From Rhodospirillales bacterium (GTDB lineage Bacteria > Pseudomonadota > Alphaproteobacteria > Acetobacterales > Acetobacteraceae): a stretch of 62,963 nucleotides of DNA. Shown here piece after piece: positions 22,067 through 31,838 of this stretch; positions within the stretch are counted from its first letter, which is position 1; each line of letters starts with the position of its first letter. The stretch is taken from the NCBI GenBank assembly GCA_025362815.1, contig JANYFG010000005.1, positions 1 to 62,963 of the forward strand, given 5' to 3'. Made by a program: the position numbers and the translations under genes. Below the pieces are notes generated by a model. The model ran no database searches. It was not told where the DNA came from and worked only from the letters and a program-made list of their open reading frames with translations.

Positions 22067-22666
22067 ATGTTGCGCAAACTCCGCCCCGCCCTCGTTCTCT
22101 TGGCACTTCTCACCCTCGTCACCGGCCTCGCCTACCCCATCGCCCTCACCGGCCTCGCGCAGGCCCTTTTCCCCACCCAGGCAAACGGCAGCCAAGTCGA
22201 GGTCCAAGGCAAGGTCGTCGGCTCCGCTCTCATCGGCCAGAATTTCACCGCCGCGAAATACGTCCACGGCCGCCCCTCCGCCACCACCGACACCGACCCC
22301 AAGGACCCCACCAAAACCGTGCCGGCCCCCTACAACGCCATGAATTCCGCCGGTTCCAACCTCGGCCCGACCTCGCAGGCCCTGTCAGACCGCGTGAAAG
22401 CCGACATCGCCACGCTACAGGCGGAAAACCCCGGCGTGCCCATCCCCGCCGACCTCGTCACCACCTCCGCCAGCGGGCTCGACCCCGACATCTCCCCCGA
22501 AGCCGCCTATTTCCAGGCCCCCCGCATCGCCCGGGAGCGCCAACTGCCCATCGCCACCATCAGCTCCCTCATCGACCAGCAGACCAAACCCCGCCTGTTC
22601 GGCCTGCTCGGCGAACCCCACGTCAACGTCCTCGCCCTGAACATCGCCCTGGACGCCCAGCGCTGA
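22067..22666 (+). CDS. kdpC: K+-transporting ATPase subunit C
   Basis: This 199-aa subunit has a single N-terminal membrane helix (ALVLLALLTLVTGLAYPI) and a periplasmic domain. Conserved segments are FTAAKYVHGRPSAT, SAGSNLGPTSQAL and ASGLDPDISPEAAYFQ. KdpC assists KdpB and stabilises the complex. The start at 22067 is the ATG 11 nt after the kdpB stop and follows AAGGA. A much longer open frame upstream is a shadow of kdpB. Confidence 0.97.
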   Translation: MLRKLRPALVLLALLTLVTGLAYPIALTGLAQALFPTQANGSQVEVQGKVVGSALIGQNFTAAKYVHGRPSATTDTDPKDPTKTVPAPYNAMNSAGSNLGPTSQALSDRVKADIATLQAENPGVPIPADLVTTSASGLDPDISPEAAYFQAPRIARERQLPIATISSLIDQQTKPRLFGLLGEPHVNVLALNIALDAQR

Positions 22667-22698
22667 TGCTTCAGGTGTCTGAATAAGCGCGGCCTGGT

Positions 22699-25443
22699 GT
22701 GAACGATCGTGACGGACGGCCGGACCCCGACGCGCTGCTGCAGCACCTGCATCCGCACGCCCGGGGAGATAAAACGCGGGGCCGCCTGAAAATCTTCCTC
22801 GGCGCCGCCCCCGGCGTTGGCAAAACCTATGAAATGCTCACCGCCGCCCAGGCCCACCGCCGCGAGGGGATCGACGTTGTCGTCGGCATCGTCGAGACCC
22901 ACGGGCGGGCGGAGACCGAGGCCCTGCTTGCCGGCCTCGAAATCCTGCCCCGCCAACGCGTCGCCTACAAAGGCCGTTTTCTTGCGGAAATGGACCTCGA
23001 CGCCCTGCTGGCCCGCAAACCCGGCCTCGCCTTGGTCGACGAGCTCGCCCACAGCAACGCCCCCGGCGCGCGCCACCCCAAACGCTGGATGGACGTGCGC
23101 GAACTGCTCGAAGCCGGCATCGACGTCGCCACCACCGTCAACATCCAGCACGTCGAAAGCCTCAACGACGTCATCGCCTCCATCACCCGTATCCGCGTCC
23201 GCGAGACCGTTCCGGACGACGTCATCGACCAGGCTGACGACATCGAGCTCATCGACCTCACCCCGTCAGACCTTATCCAGCGCCTGCACGACGGCAAGGT
23301 CTATGTCTCCCAAACCGCCACCCGCGCCATCGGCAACTATTTCTCGCCCGGCAACCTCACCGCCTTGCGGGAGCTGGCCCTGCGCCGCACCGCCCAGCGC
23401 GTGGACGCCCAGCTGCGCGACCACATGCGCGCCCACGCCATCGCCGGCCCCTGGCCCGCCGGCGAACACGTGCTCGTCTGCATCACAAGGCGGGGTGCCG
23501 ATACCGACCTCGTCCGCTACGGCAGGCGGATGGCCGACATGCTGCACGCGCCCTGGACGGCGCTGCACGTCGAAACCCGCACGGAACTGTCCGACGCCGA
23601 ACGCGCGGCCGTGGCCGATCAGATGCGCCTCGCCCAATCCCTGGGCGCCACCGCCGTCACCATTCCCGGCGGCAGCGTCACGCACGAGGTGCTGTCCTAC
23701 GCCCGCTCCCACAACGTCACGCAGATCGTGGTGGGCGCCAAACCGCTGCGTTCATGGTGGCAACGCCTGCGCGGCTCCGTCGCGCGCGACCTCATCGCCA
23801 CGGCCCAGGACATCCCGGTCCACGTGGTCGGCCACCCGCCCAGCACCACCACGTCCGGCACTGCCGCATCCAGCGCCGCCGCATCCAGAAACACGCTGCC
23901 GATCGCCCGCCCGCCCTTCCAGTTCCGCCCCTATCTCGGCAGTTTCTGCCTCGTCCTCACGGCGCTTGGCATCGGGCTGCTGCTGCAGCAATACCTCACT
24001 CCCAACAGCGTCTCGCTCGCCTTCCTCACCTCCGTGCTCGCCGCCGGCGCCTGGTTCGGCCTTGGCCCTGCCTTGGCCGCCTGCCTTGCCGCCGTGCTCG
24101 CCTACAACTTCTTCTTCCTGCCTCCGCTCTACACCTTCGTCATCGCCGACCCCGAAAACGTCGTCGCCCTGTTCTTCTTCCTCGTCGCCGCCCTCATCGC
24201 CAGCAACCTCGCTGCCCGCATGCGCGCGCAGACCCTGTCCGCCCGCGCCCGCACCAAGGTCACCGAACAGCTCTACCAATTCACCCGCAAACTCGCCGAA
24301 GCCCCGCTGCTGGACGACCTTCTCTGGGCCACCGCCTACCAGGTCGCCGTCATGCTCGATGTTCGCGTGGTCCTTCTCCTGCCGCAGGACGACCGCCTGG
24401 AGGTGCGCGCCGGCTACCCCCCCGAAGACAGCATCGACGAAAGCAACCGCGCCGCCGCCAGCTGGGCCTGGCAGTCAGACCGCCCCGCCGGCCGCGGTTC
24501 CGAAAGCCTGCCGGGCGCATCATGGCTGTTCCTGCCGTTGCGCACCGGCCGCGGCAAGGTCGCCGTCATCGGTCTCGACGCCGACCGCCAGGGCGCCCTT
24601 CTCTCCCCCGACCAACGCCGCCTGCTCGACGCGCTGACCGACCAGGCCGCACTCGCCATCGAACGCGTCCAGCTCTCGCGCGATCTCGACAGCACACGCG
24701 TGCAGGCTGAATCCGAACGCCTCCGCGCCGCCCTGCTCACCTCCATCTCGCACGACCTCCGCACCCCGCTGGCCTCAATCCTGGGCGCCGCCACCAGCCT
24801 CGAAACGTACGGCACCCTGCTCGACGACGAAGCCCGCGGCGACCTGCTCGGCACCATCCACTCCGAGGCCGAACGCCTCAACCGCTTCGTCGCCAACCTG
24901 CTGGACATGACGAAGCTGGAGGCAGGCGCCCTGCGCCCCCACATGCAACCCGCCGATCTCGGCGAAATCACCGCCAGCGCGCTGTCCCGCGCCACCCAGA
25001 TCCTGTCCACCCACACCGTCGTACTGGACCTTCAGGCCGACATGCCGCAAGCCCGGCTGGACGCCATCCTGTTCGAACAGGTGCTGTTCAACCTGCTCGA
25101 CAACGCGGCCAAATACGCTCCCGCCGGCACACGGATCATTCTGCGTGCCAGCCACACGCCCCATGACCTCGCCGTGCAGGTGCTGGACGAAGGCCCGGGC
25201 CTGCCCGAAGGCGGCGCCGAGATGGTGTTCGAGAAATTCACCCGCCTCGTGGGCTCGGATCGCCAGCGGCCCGGCACCGGCCTGGGCCTTGCAATCTGCC
25301 GCGGCTTCGTCGAAGCCATGGGTGGCACCATCACCGCCGCCAACCGAGACGACCGCCCGCAAGCCGCCCCCCATGCCGTCCCCCAGGGCGCGGTCTTCAC
25401 CATCCACCTTCCCGTCCCCAAAGAGACCCCCGCCCCCCCATGA
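22699..25443 (+). CDS. kdpD: Osmosensitive K+ sensor histidine kinase KdpD
   Basis: This 914-aa inner-membrane kinase controls kdp expression. The GTG start gives [10 protein letters not shown]. The N-terminal KdpD domain has Walker [10 protein letters not shown] at 35-43 and a DELAHSN Walker B-like motif. A Usp-like domain follows at about 255-370. Four DUF4118 membrane helices lie at about 410-515, then a GAF-like region, HisKA with His685 in [13 protein letters not shown], and a HATPase with [11 protein letters not shown] and [11 protein letters not shown]. The length agrees with the family. The stop overlaps the kdpE start as ATGA. Confidence 0.97.
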   Translation: MNDRDGRPDPDALLQHLHPHARGDKTRGRLKIFLGAAPGVGKTYEMLTAAQAHRREGIDVVVGIVETHGRAETEALLAGLEILPRQRVAYKGRFLAEMDLDALLARKPGLALVDELAHSNAPGARHPKRWMDVRELLEAGIDVATTVNIQHVESLNDVIASITRIRVRETVPDDVIDQADDIELIDLTPSDLIQRLHDGKVYVSQTATRAIGNYFSPGNLTALRELALRRTAQRVDAQLRDHMRAHAIAGPWPAGEHVLVCITRRGADTDLVRYGRRMADMLHAPWTALHVETRTELSDAERAAVADQMRLAQSLGATAVTIPGGSVTHEVLSYARSHNVTQIVVGAKPLRSWWQRLRGSVARDLIATAQDIPVHVVGHPPSTTTSGTAASSAAASRNTLPIARPPFQFRPYLGSFCLVLTALGIGLLLQQYLTPNSVSLAFLTSVLAAGAWFGLGPALAACLAAVLAYNFFFLPPLYTFVIADPENVVALFFFLVAALIASNLAARMRAQTLSARARTKVTEQLYQFTRKLAEAPLLDDLLWATAYQVAVMLDVRVVLLLPQDDRLEVRAGYPPEDSIDESNRAAASWAWQSDRPAGRGSESLPGASWLFLPLRTGRGKVAVIGLDADRQGALLSPDQRRLLDALTDQAALAIERVQLSRDLDSTRVQAESERLRAALLTSISHDLRTPLASILGAATSLETYGTLLDDEARGDLLGTIHSEAERLNRFVANLLDMTKLEAGALRPHMQPADLGEITASALSRATQILSTHTVVLDLQADMPQARLDAILFEQVLFNLLDNAAKYAPAGTRIILRASHTPHDLAVQVLDEGPGLPEGGAEMVFEKFTRLVGSDRQRPGTGLGLAICRGFVEAMGGTITAANRDDRPQAAPHAVPQGAVFTIHLPVPKETPAPP

Positions 25444-26183
25444 CAGCGCCACCAGCGACAACCTCTTCACCTACAGCGCCCCCCCTTACGGCACCCTGCG
25501 TTCTCGTCGCCGACGACGAACCCGCCATCCGTCGCCTGCTGCGCACCAGCCTGCCGTCCCAGGGCTGGCGCGTCATCGAGGCGGCCTCCGGCGCCGAGGC
25601 ACTCGCCGCCATGCGGGCCGGCGGGGTCGACGTCCTGCTGCTCGACCTCGGCCTGCCCGACCTCGACGGCCTCGACCTCATCCGAACCCTGCGCGAAGCC
25701 GGCACCACCACCCCCATTGTCGTGCTTTCAGCGCGCGACGACGAACGCGGCAAGGTGCAGGCGCTCGATCTCGGCGCCGACGACTACGTCACTAAACCCT
25801 TCGGCATGGCCGAGCTGGTCGCCCGCTTGCGCACCGCGCTGCGCCACAAACTGCACCAGCAGGGCGCCGCCCCCGTCTTCGTCTCGGGCCGCCTCACGGT
25901 CGACCTCGTCCGCCGCCTCGTCTCGGTCGCCGGAACAGACGTGCATCTCTCGCCCCGCGAGTGGGACATCCTGCAACTGCTCGTCACCCACGCCGGCCGC
26001 GTGCTCACCCACCGCATGATCCTGACCAAGCTCTTCGCGGCCTCCGGCGACGTCCAGCAGCTGCGCGTCTATGTCCGCCAGCTCCGCCAGAAACTCGAAT
26101 CCGACCCCGAGCGCCCCACCCATATCGTCACCGAAACCGGCATCGGCTACCGCCTCGTGGTGCAGGACGACAAATCGGCATGA
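25440..26183 (+). CDS. kdpE: Kdp operon response regulator KdpE
   Basis: This 247-aa OmpR/PhoB-type regulator starts inside the ATGA overlap with kdpD. The receiver domain contains the acidic pair in VADDEPAI, the phospho-acceptor Asp69 in [12 protein letters not shown], and the conserved Lys in YVTKPFG. The winged-helix DNA-binding domain follows ([33 protein letters not shown]). A Pro/Thr-rich N-terminal extension of about 18 residues precedes the receiver. Its targets should include the promoter upstream of 18112. Confidence 0.97.
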   Translation: MTAPPATTSSPTAPPLTAPCVLVADDEPAIRRLLRTSLPSQGWRVIEAASGAEALAAMRAGGVDVLLLDLGLPDLDGLDLIRTLREAGTTTPIVVLSARDDERGKVQALDLGADDYVTKPFGMAELVARLRTALRHKLHQQGAAPVFVSGRLTVDLVRRLVSVAGTDVHLSPREWDILQLLVTHAGRVLTHRMILTKLFAASGDVQQLRVYVRQLRQKLESDPERPTHIVTETGIGYRLVVQDDKSA

Positions 26184-26623
26184 CCTCGCTCGAAACCCTG
26201 TTCCCGCTCGCCCACGTGCTGATCCTGCACCCAAGGGACAAGGCCGCCGCCCTGGCGGAGCTCGCCAAACGCGCCGCCATCCTGCTGGGGGCCGGCTCCA
26301 AACCCATCGCCGATGCCCTGGCGGTGCGCGAAACCCTGGGGTCCACCGGCATCGGCGCCGGCATCGCCCTGCCCCACGCCCGGCTTGACCTCTCAGCCCC
26401 CCTCGCGCTCTTCGCCCGCCTCGAACGCCCGATCCCCTGGGACGCCATCGATCACGCCCCCATCGACCTTATTTTCCTGCTGCTCAGCCCCGCCGAGCCC
26501 GCCGACCAGCACCTCAAAATCCTTTCCATGGTCACCCGCCACCTGCGCGACCGCGCCTTGACCGCCACCCTGCGTCAAGCCACTGACGAAGCAGCTTTGC
26601 ATCAGGCTTTAACACAGCATTGA
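26180..26623 (+). CDS. PTS EIIA(Ntr)-like protein encoded in the kdp operon
   Basis: This 147-aa single-domain protein belongs to the PTS fructose/nitrogen-type EIIA (PtsN) family. The phosphorylatable histidine is His66 in GIGAGIALPHARLD. The conserved helix-strand layout and the IDLIFLLLSPAEPADQHLKIL segment support the family. The ATG overlaps the kdpE stop by 4 nt (ATGA), so it is translationally coupled. In E. coli the nitrogen-PTS EIIA protein contacts KdpD and modulates kdp expression. A dedicated copy in the operon suggests a built-in regulator of KdpD/KdpE (inference). No EI or NPr gene is in the window. Confidence 0.9.
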   Translation: MTSLETLFPLAHVLILHPRDKAAALAELAKRAAILLGAGSKPIADALAVRETLGSTGIGAGIALPHARLDLSAPLALFARLERPIPWDAIDHAPIDLIFLLLSPAEPADQHLKILSMVTRHLRDRALTATLRQATDEAALHQALTQH

Positions 26624-26635
26624 AAATAATTGTTT

Positions 26636-26757
26636 CTTCTTTTTCTAAAGAAAAAGAAGCAAAAACACTTTCATTCATTCAAATATATAGTGCGCGACTA
26701 TGTGCAAAACGCGCCTCATTGCATGAAGTTTTTTGGTTCTTTTATTCACAAAAGAAC
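26636..26757. repeat. Family B composite palindromic repeat, copy 3 (inverted)
   Basis: The copy reads in the opposite sense to copy 2. CTTCTTTTTC-TAAA-GAAAAAGAAG lies at 26636-26659, then AAAAACACTTTCATTCATTC and a different AT-rich core. The matching GTTCTTTT-ATTCAC-AAAAGAAC hairpin lies at 26736-26757. Ends are conserved while the core is not. It sits 13 bp after the last kdp-operon stop and may act as its terminator. Confidence 0.82.
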
Positions 26758-26773
26758 ATCTTTACCCTTGCCT

Positions 26774-26940
26774 AGAGCCTGATGATTTTGAGTAGACAAC
26801 ATAATCAGGCTCTAACTTTCTGTCTTATCGATCATGTTTATGCGCTTGGGCGAAGCAACCCAAACGCATCACGCTCTACTCTTGTTTGATCGATCATGTT
26901 TATGCGTTCGGGTTAATCAACCCAAACGCATCATGATCTA
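26774..26940 (-). repeat. Family A palindromic repeat, copy 2 (with duplicated hairpin)
   Basis: The AGAGCCTGATGATTTTG hairpin at 26774-26813 is followed by two copies of the ATGCG...CGCAT hairpin (26840-26869 and 26902-26931), so the second half has been duplicated in tandem. The last triplet (26938-26940) is the TAG stop of the RgpF-like gene. Together with family B copy 3 it fills the 314-bp gap between the kdp operon and the glycan cluster. I see nothing else in that gap. Confidence 0.85.
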
Positions 26941-27981
26941 AGGCGCCTGATTACGCACCATCCGCTGCAAATCCCGTTCGATCATCGTCACGTCGGCACC
27001 GCTCGTCTCGGCGATCACCTGTCGCCAGTCCATGATGTCGGAGACATTCGTGGGATTGTCGCGCAGCAATTCCCGCTTCAGGAACGGAAACCCCGCCACC
27101 AGCAGCTGTCGCCACATGTCCGAGGTCGGGTTCTGCGCCGTTCTATTCACATACCCGATCCGCAGCCGGCGCGAATGGATCCGCCGCATCGTCACCAACG
27201 GATCGGCGTCGTTGCTCTCGCCAGACGCGGTGCCGATCAGCTGCTCGGAATCGATATCCCGCACGATTGTCTGATACGGCCAGATCGCTTCGCAGCGCAG
27301 TCCCGCCCGCAACATCCACTGGGTGATGCCAACCTCGTATTTGTTGATCACCCAGCGCTTGCTCGGCACCGGCCGCACCTGCGCCCAGAACGCGGCCCAG
27401 GCCGGGTGATGCAGCAACGCGGGCCCGGCAGCGAGGAAATACGATTGCAGATGATACCGCGCCTGCCAGCTCTCGGTGGCCCCCCACAGATCCGCCGCGG
27501 CGAAATCGATGCGTGACAACAAGTCGTCCAGCGGCAGCAACGGGCCATAGACGCTGTCATTGGCGATCACCAGCAGTTCGGTATCGGCCCGCGGCAGCGC
27601 AAAATGCGCCAGCCCCTCGCGCATGGCGGCGAAGTCGTAGCCAATGTTGCGCCGCACCAGAATGCCCGCACAATACGGCTTAATCCGCTCCAGCGCCTCT
27701 GGCGCCAGCGCGCCGGCGTTGGAGACGAACAGCACGGAAAGCCCCGCCTCCTGCAACCGCGCCAGATAATGCACCACATACGGGCGCACGTTCCCGGCGC
27801 CGTCGTAGTGCACGAACATCGCCACGCGCGGGCCCACCAGCGGTTTGGTGTCGGGCCAGCTCAGTACCGCCTGCACCGGATTCCGCCTTAGGCTGATCAA
27901 AAATGCCGAATACGGAATGATCCGCCAGATCAGCGTGTTCCATAGCTTGCGCCGCCAGAGCAGAAGGGTGCGGAGGATCAT
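26938..27981 (-). CDS. RgpF-like rhamnan synthesis / glycan-related protein
   Basis: This 347-aa protein resembles the rhamnan-synthesis F (RgpF, PF05045-type) family of surface polysaccharide enzymes. Supporting segments are VAMFVHYDGAGNVRPYVVHY, VRRNIGYDFAAMREGL, LLVIANDSVYGPL, and ADLWGATESWQARYHLQSYF. A short hydrophobic stretch near the N-terminus (IWRIIPYSAFLISL) may give a membrane contact. It is the last gene of a three-gene leftward cluster, 17 bp after the methyltransferase stop. The TAG stop is embedded in a family A repeat. The exact sugar transferred is unknown. Confidence 0.78.
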   Translation of the reverse strand: MILRTLLLWRRKLWNTLIWRIIPYSAFLISLRRNPVQAVLSWPDTKPLVGPRVAMFVHYDGAGNVRPYVVHYLARLQEAGLSVLFVSNAGALAPEALERIKPYCAGILVRRNIGYDFAAMREGLAHFALPRADTELLVIANDSVYGPLLPLDDLLSRIDFAAADLWGATESWQARYHLQSYFLAAGPALLHHPAWAAFWAQVRPVPSKRWVINKYEVGITQWMLRAGLRCEAIWPYQTIVRDIDSEQLIGTASGESNDADPLVTMRRIHSRRLRIGYVNRTAQNPTSDMWRQLLVAGFPFLKRELLRDNPTNVSDIMDWRQVIAETSGADVTMIERDLQRMVRNQAP

Positions 27982-27998
27982 CGATTAAATATCCCGGA

Positions 27999-29855
27999 TC
28001 ATGCGGCGTTTCGAAGATCGGACGGCACCGCCTCGCCGGCCTCGGCCATCGCACACGTCACCGTCTCCAGCAACAACGATGCCTCGCTTTCAAGCTGCAG
28101 CAAAACCAGCGCCTGCGCCTCCCCCCGCAACGCGGACCACAGCATCGGCATGAACGCCGCCTGCCGTGCGGCCGTCAGGCGCAGACGCAACCAACTGAAA
28201 TCATGCCGCGCGCCATCGGGATCGCCACCTGGCTGCAACGCCAGCATGGCGCGGGCGTACACCGCATCCTGCCCCTGCTGCACGCGCGGCGCGTCGCATT
28301 CGGCACAGCCCGAACGCAACTTCCGCGCCGCCTCGTATTGCGCCGCATTCACCAGCGTCACGAAGGCCTGCAGGCGCACCACCTCACGCCGCCCGAACCC
28401 GTCATCGCCCGGCGCCGGCGGCAGGGCCATCAACCGCCGGGCCAATTCACACGCCGGCGCCGGATCGGATTGCGCGCCCGGTCGCGGCAGCGCCGACACG
28501 GCACACAGCAAGCCCTCCGCCTCCGCCGCCCAGCCGAGCGCCTCGCTCATCGGATCGGCCATGCCCAACGCCGCCACCGCCCGGCCCAGCCGCCGCAACG
28601 CCTCCGCCGCCAGCGCCAAACGCTGCACCTGCTCCGCGCGCGCGCCGCCCTGGCCCAGCCGCAGCATCGCCTCGCCGTAAAGCAGACCGCCGAGATTCAA
28701 CGGCGTCAGCACCGCCATCCGCTCAAGGCTGCACGAAGCGGTTTCCTCGAACAGACCCGGACGCGCGAGGTCGATGGCGAAACGCTGCCGGCAGGCGGCT
28801 TGAAGCCGGGCCAGCAGATCGTCCGCCACCTCCCACGCCCCCGCATTCACCGCCTCCAGTAACGCGCGACCGGCAAATCCCCAGAACAGATCGTCCTCGG
28901 GCGTGAAGGCCCGGGCCCGCACCACCAGATGCGCCAGCAGCGCCCGCGCCATATCCGCCGCTTCAGGCACCGGCGGCAGGGCCACACGGCTCGCGGTCGC
29001 CACCAGCGCACCGCCATCGCGGCTGATGCGCACATGACCCAGCCCGGCCTCGCCCAGCAGGCGGCGCAGACTGTGCTCGGACTGCAGAACCACATGCAGC
29101 CCAGGCGACAGCAATCCCGCCAGCTGCCCCTTCGGCGCCTGTGGCCGGATTGCGTCGGCATCCGGCGTGGTCAGCACCAGCACCCCGGCCTCGGCCATGG
29201 CGGAGACGAGAATACGCACGAATGCCGCGGGATCGGGCACATGCTCGATGGTTTCCGCCGCCATCACCACATCGAACGCGCCCCGCATCGCAGGCTCGTC
29301 ATCGCCCAGCAGCCGCTGCTCGATCGGCAGACCCAGGCGCCGCGCGCCCAAGGCCGCGATCCCGGCCGGGTCGATCCCAAGCCCGGTCCAGCCCCGCGCC
29401 CGGATGGCGTAATCCAGTCCGAACCCGAAACCGCAGCCGATATCGAGCAGCCGTGTTCCAGACCCGTGCGGCAGGCTCGCGATCGGCCGGATCAGCTGCG
29501 CCAGTCCCGCCCCGTGCTGCAGATACAGCGCCGCCCGTCCCCGGCTCAGCATCTCGTCATCGGCGTAATCGGCCAGCGCCGGGCCTGTCGTTCCGTGATC
29601 GCAGAAAAACCGGCATCGGCACTGGGGACAATCAAGCAACACCCACCGCCTTGCCTGCAGATGCAACGCACGAAACCGCACCGCCAACACCTGCGCCTTC
29701 TCACCCGTGGCCCCGCAATTGGGACATGGACGATCCAGTCCGGAAGCGTCGGCCGCAGCCCATTCCACCTCAGGCGGCGCGGTGGGTTCAGGCACAGCGC
29801 CTGCATCATTAGGCAACGCGGCGGACAACCAACGCCGCAAGCGACCTCGCACCAT
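27999..29855 (-). CDS. Class I SAM-dependent methyltransferase with N-terminal zinc-finger-like motif and long C-terminal helical region
   Basis: This 618-aa protein has paired Cys motifs at about 44-47 (CPNCG) and 76-79 (CPQC), likely a zinc ribbon. A SAM-binding methyltransferase core follows (RLLDIGCGFGFGLDYA at about 135-150, then AAETIEHVPDPAAFVRIL and LTTPDADAI). The last 300 residues are alanine- and leucine-rich helices with no recognised domain. Such Cys-motif methyltransferases occur in surface-polysaccharide loci and may methylate glycan sugars. It lies 44 bp downstream of the methyltransferase-glycosyltransferase fusion gene and 17 bp upstream of the RgpF-like gene, so it is probably in the same transcript. 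Confidence 0.8.
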   Translation of the reverse strand: MVRGRLRRWLSAALPNDAGAVPEPTAPPEVEWAAADASGLDRPCPNCGATGEKAQVLAVRFRALHLQARRWVLLDCPQCRCRFFCDHGTTGPALADYADDEMLSRGRAALYLQHGAGLAQLIRPIASLPHGSGTRLLDIGCGFGFGLDYAIRARGWTGLGIDPAGIAALGARRLGLPIEQRLLGDDEPAMRGAFDVVMAAETIEHVPDPAAFVRILVSAMAEAGVLVLTTPDADAIRPQAPKGQLAGLLSPGLHVVLQSEHSLRRLLGEAGLGHVRISRDGGALVATASRVALPPVPEAADMARALLAHLVVRARAFTPEDDLFWGFAGRALLEAVNAGAWEVADDLLARLQAACRQRFAIDLARPGLFEETASCSLERMAVLTPLNLGGLLYGEAMLRLGQGGARAEQVQRLALAAEALRRLGRAVAALGMADPMSEALGWAAEAEGLLCAVSALPRPGAQSDPAPACELARRLMALPPAPGDDGFGRREVVRLQAFVTLVNAAQYEAARKLRSGCAECDAPRVQQGQDAVYARAMLALQPGGDPDGARHDFSWLRLRLTAARQAAFMPMLWSALRGEAQALVLLQLESEASLLLETVTCAMAEAGEAVPSDLRNAA

Positions 29856-29899
29856 CGCCTGCTAAATCATGATGCATCTGGGTTGATAACGCATACGCA

Positions 29900-31666
29900 C
29901 TAAGACCCGCGCGACAGCACGACCACCCGCCCCATGCTCTCCGGGCTCGCCACCGCCGCCGCCACCGTCTCGATCGACACGTCGCTCGCGGGCGACGCCA
30001 ATTCCGGCACCCGCGCCAGCAAAGCGCGGGTCAGCGCCTCGCGCCGCGCCCAAAGGCTGCGATACCAGTCGATCCGCCCGGCCAGCTGGTCGGCGAGCAT
30101 CCGGTGATGCTGCACGTAATGCCGCGCCTGGTCGCCGATGGCGCGCGCGGCATCCCGGTTTTCGATCAGGAACAGCAGCTTGTGCTTCAACTCCTCGGCG
30201 GAATGGAACACCATGCCGGTCCGCCCATCCTCGATCACCCCGGCATAGACGGTGGGCGACGCCAGGGCCACCACCCGCGCGGCAGCCGCCTCCAGGAACT
30301 TCAGGTCCGACTTACAGCGGTTGAACACCGTATCGGCCAGCGGCATGAACGAGATATCGCTGCCCGCCAGCAGATCCAGATACGTCTCGTAATCGCATAG
30401 CGGCGTGAAGCTCTTCCGCGTCGTCGCCAACCCGTCATAAAGGGCGGCGTCGTTGACGATGTGGATATGCAGTCTGTCGCCCACCAGGCCGATCACCTCG
30501 TTCAGCGTGGCCAGCCAGTCCGGCCAGTCATTCTCGCGGTTGAGGCCGCCGAAGAACAATTTCGTGCAATCGGGGTCGGCGAAGTTGCGTGGCTCCTGCA
30601 GCCGGTCGATCGCGTTGGGGAACACCACCACCTCCGGATTGCGCTCCACCAGCACCTGGCCCAACGGCACCGTGCTGGTCTGGACGGCATGCACGGCCCG
30701 GAAGTTCTGCACGTCATCGCGCTGCAGCACGGGAATATAGTCGGGGTGATCGTCGAACTCGCAGATCACCACGAAGCCCAGCGCCATCAACTGCCGCACC
30801 GGCACCAGCCCCTCCTCGCCCGCCAGCAAGGGGCGATGCAGGATGAAGAATTTCGGGCTGTCGGCATCGAACGCCGGCATCTCGGCCTGCTGCGTCACGA
30901 TGGCCGTGATCTCCGGCACGCTGCCCAGCGCGCGCATCGGCTGGATCACCCGCACCTCGCTCACCCCGCCCACCGGCGGCAACATCGTGGAGACGATGTT
31001 CATCCGCTGCACCGGCGCCCGCAGCGCCCGCCAGATATGCTGCAACGGGCTGGCGCGGCCGAAATACTCCTGCGGATCCACCCCCATCGCCTGCAGGCCG
31101 GGGGCCATCGTCTGCACGAAACCGGCGCAGTCCTGCGCATCGAACACCCGGGCAGACACGTCATGCGGGTGCAGCCCGGCCGCGCCGATCGCCGCAAGCG
31201 TCGAGCGTGAGGAGAACCAGCGCAGATGGGTGCGATCCAGCAGCCCCACATCCTCGTAATCCCAATTCCCCGCCAGCAGCTTGGCGGCAAAGCTCCAGTG
31301 CTCCACGTTCGGCATGCAGATCAGCACAAGCCCCCCTGGCGCCAGGCGCTCCATCTGTGCGCGCAGCAAGGCCCACGGATCCGTCAGATGTTCCAGAATG
31401 TCGCCATAGACGATGCAGTCGAACATCTCGTCGCCAAACGGCAACGGCACCTTCTCCACATCGGCGCCGACCACGAAATCGATCCTGGCCGCCGCGACCA
31501 CGCAGGCCTCAGGGTCCGACTCGATTCCAAAATACCGGCAGCCGGGATTGCGCTGCTTGTATTCCAGGCCCAAGGCCGCGGTGCCACAGCCGACATCGAG
31601 GATGGTCCTGGCGGTGAGCGGAATGCGGCCCAGCAGATCGTGATTGGCGGCGTCCGGATAGCGCAT
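29900..31666 (-). CDS. Methyltransferase-glycosyltransferase fusion protein
   Basis: This 588-aa protein has an N-terminal SAM methyltransferase domain (TILDVGCGTAALGLEY at about 21-36, YGDILEHLTDPWALL) over roughly residues 1-190. A glycosyltransferase-like domain with GT4-type organisation covers about 230-520 (LPPVGGVSEVRVIQPMRAL; then VVFPNAIDRL, LFFGGLNRENDWPDWL, DISFMPLADTVFNRCKSDLKFLE). The start is the ATG at 31666, preceded by GGAG 10 nt upstream; the frame is open to 31699. It is the first gene of the leftward glycan cluster. It probably builds and methylates a surface glycan. The substrate is unknown. Confidence 0.8.
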   Translation of the reverse strand: MRYPDAANHDLLGRIPLTARTILDVGCGTAALGLEYKQRNPGCRYFGIESDPEACVVAAARIDFVVGADVEKVPLPFGDEMFDCIVYGDILEHLTDPWALLRAQMERLAPGGLVLICMPNVEHWSFAAKLLAGNWDYEDVGLLDRTHLRWFSSRSTLAAIGAAGLHPHDVSARVFDAQDCAGFVQTMAPGLQAMGVDPQEYFGRASPLQHIWRALRAPVQRMNIVSTMLPPVGGVSEVRVIQPMRALGSVPEITAIVTQQAEMPAFDADSPKFFILHRPLLAGEEGLVPVRQLMALGFVVICEFDDHPDYIPVLQRDDVQNFRAVHAVQTSTVPLGQVLVERNPEVVVFPNAIDRLQEPRNFADPDCTKLFFGGLNRENDWPDWLATLNEVIGLVGDRLHIHIVNDAALYDGLATTRKSFTPLCDYETYLDLLAGSDISFMPLADTVFNRCKSDLKFLEAAAARVVALASPTVYAGVIEDGRTGMVFHSAEELKHKLLFLIENRDAARAIGDQARHYVQHHRMLADQLAGRIDWYRSLWARREALTRALLARVPELASPASDVSIETVAAAVASPESMGRVVVLSRGS

Positions 31667-31838
31667 CGTCTGGCGTCTCCCTACCGCGCCCAGACGCATG
31701 TCCCGACGCTGTTTTCGCGCGTATCGATCCCACGGCGCGTGAGCACGCCGAGAGTGCGCACGTAGGCGGATTCCGGCGCCTGCCGCAAGTGCGATAAGCC
31801 CCTGATCATGCTCCGCCAGATCATATTGAGCGAGCGGG

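Noticed and set aside
25440-26183. Independent response regulator unrelated to kdp
   Set aside because: The ATGA overlap with kdpD and the KdpE-type length and motifs show it is KdpE.
31681-31824. 47-codon minus-strand ORF beginning MIWRSMIRGLSHLRQ between mtnP and the glycosyltransferase gene
   Set aside because: It has no ribosome-binding site, no recognised family and basic composition; it could be a small gene but there is too little support to annotate it.
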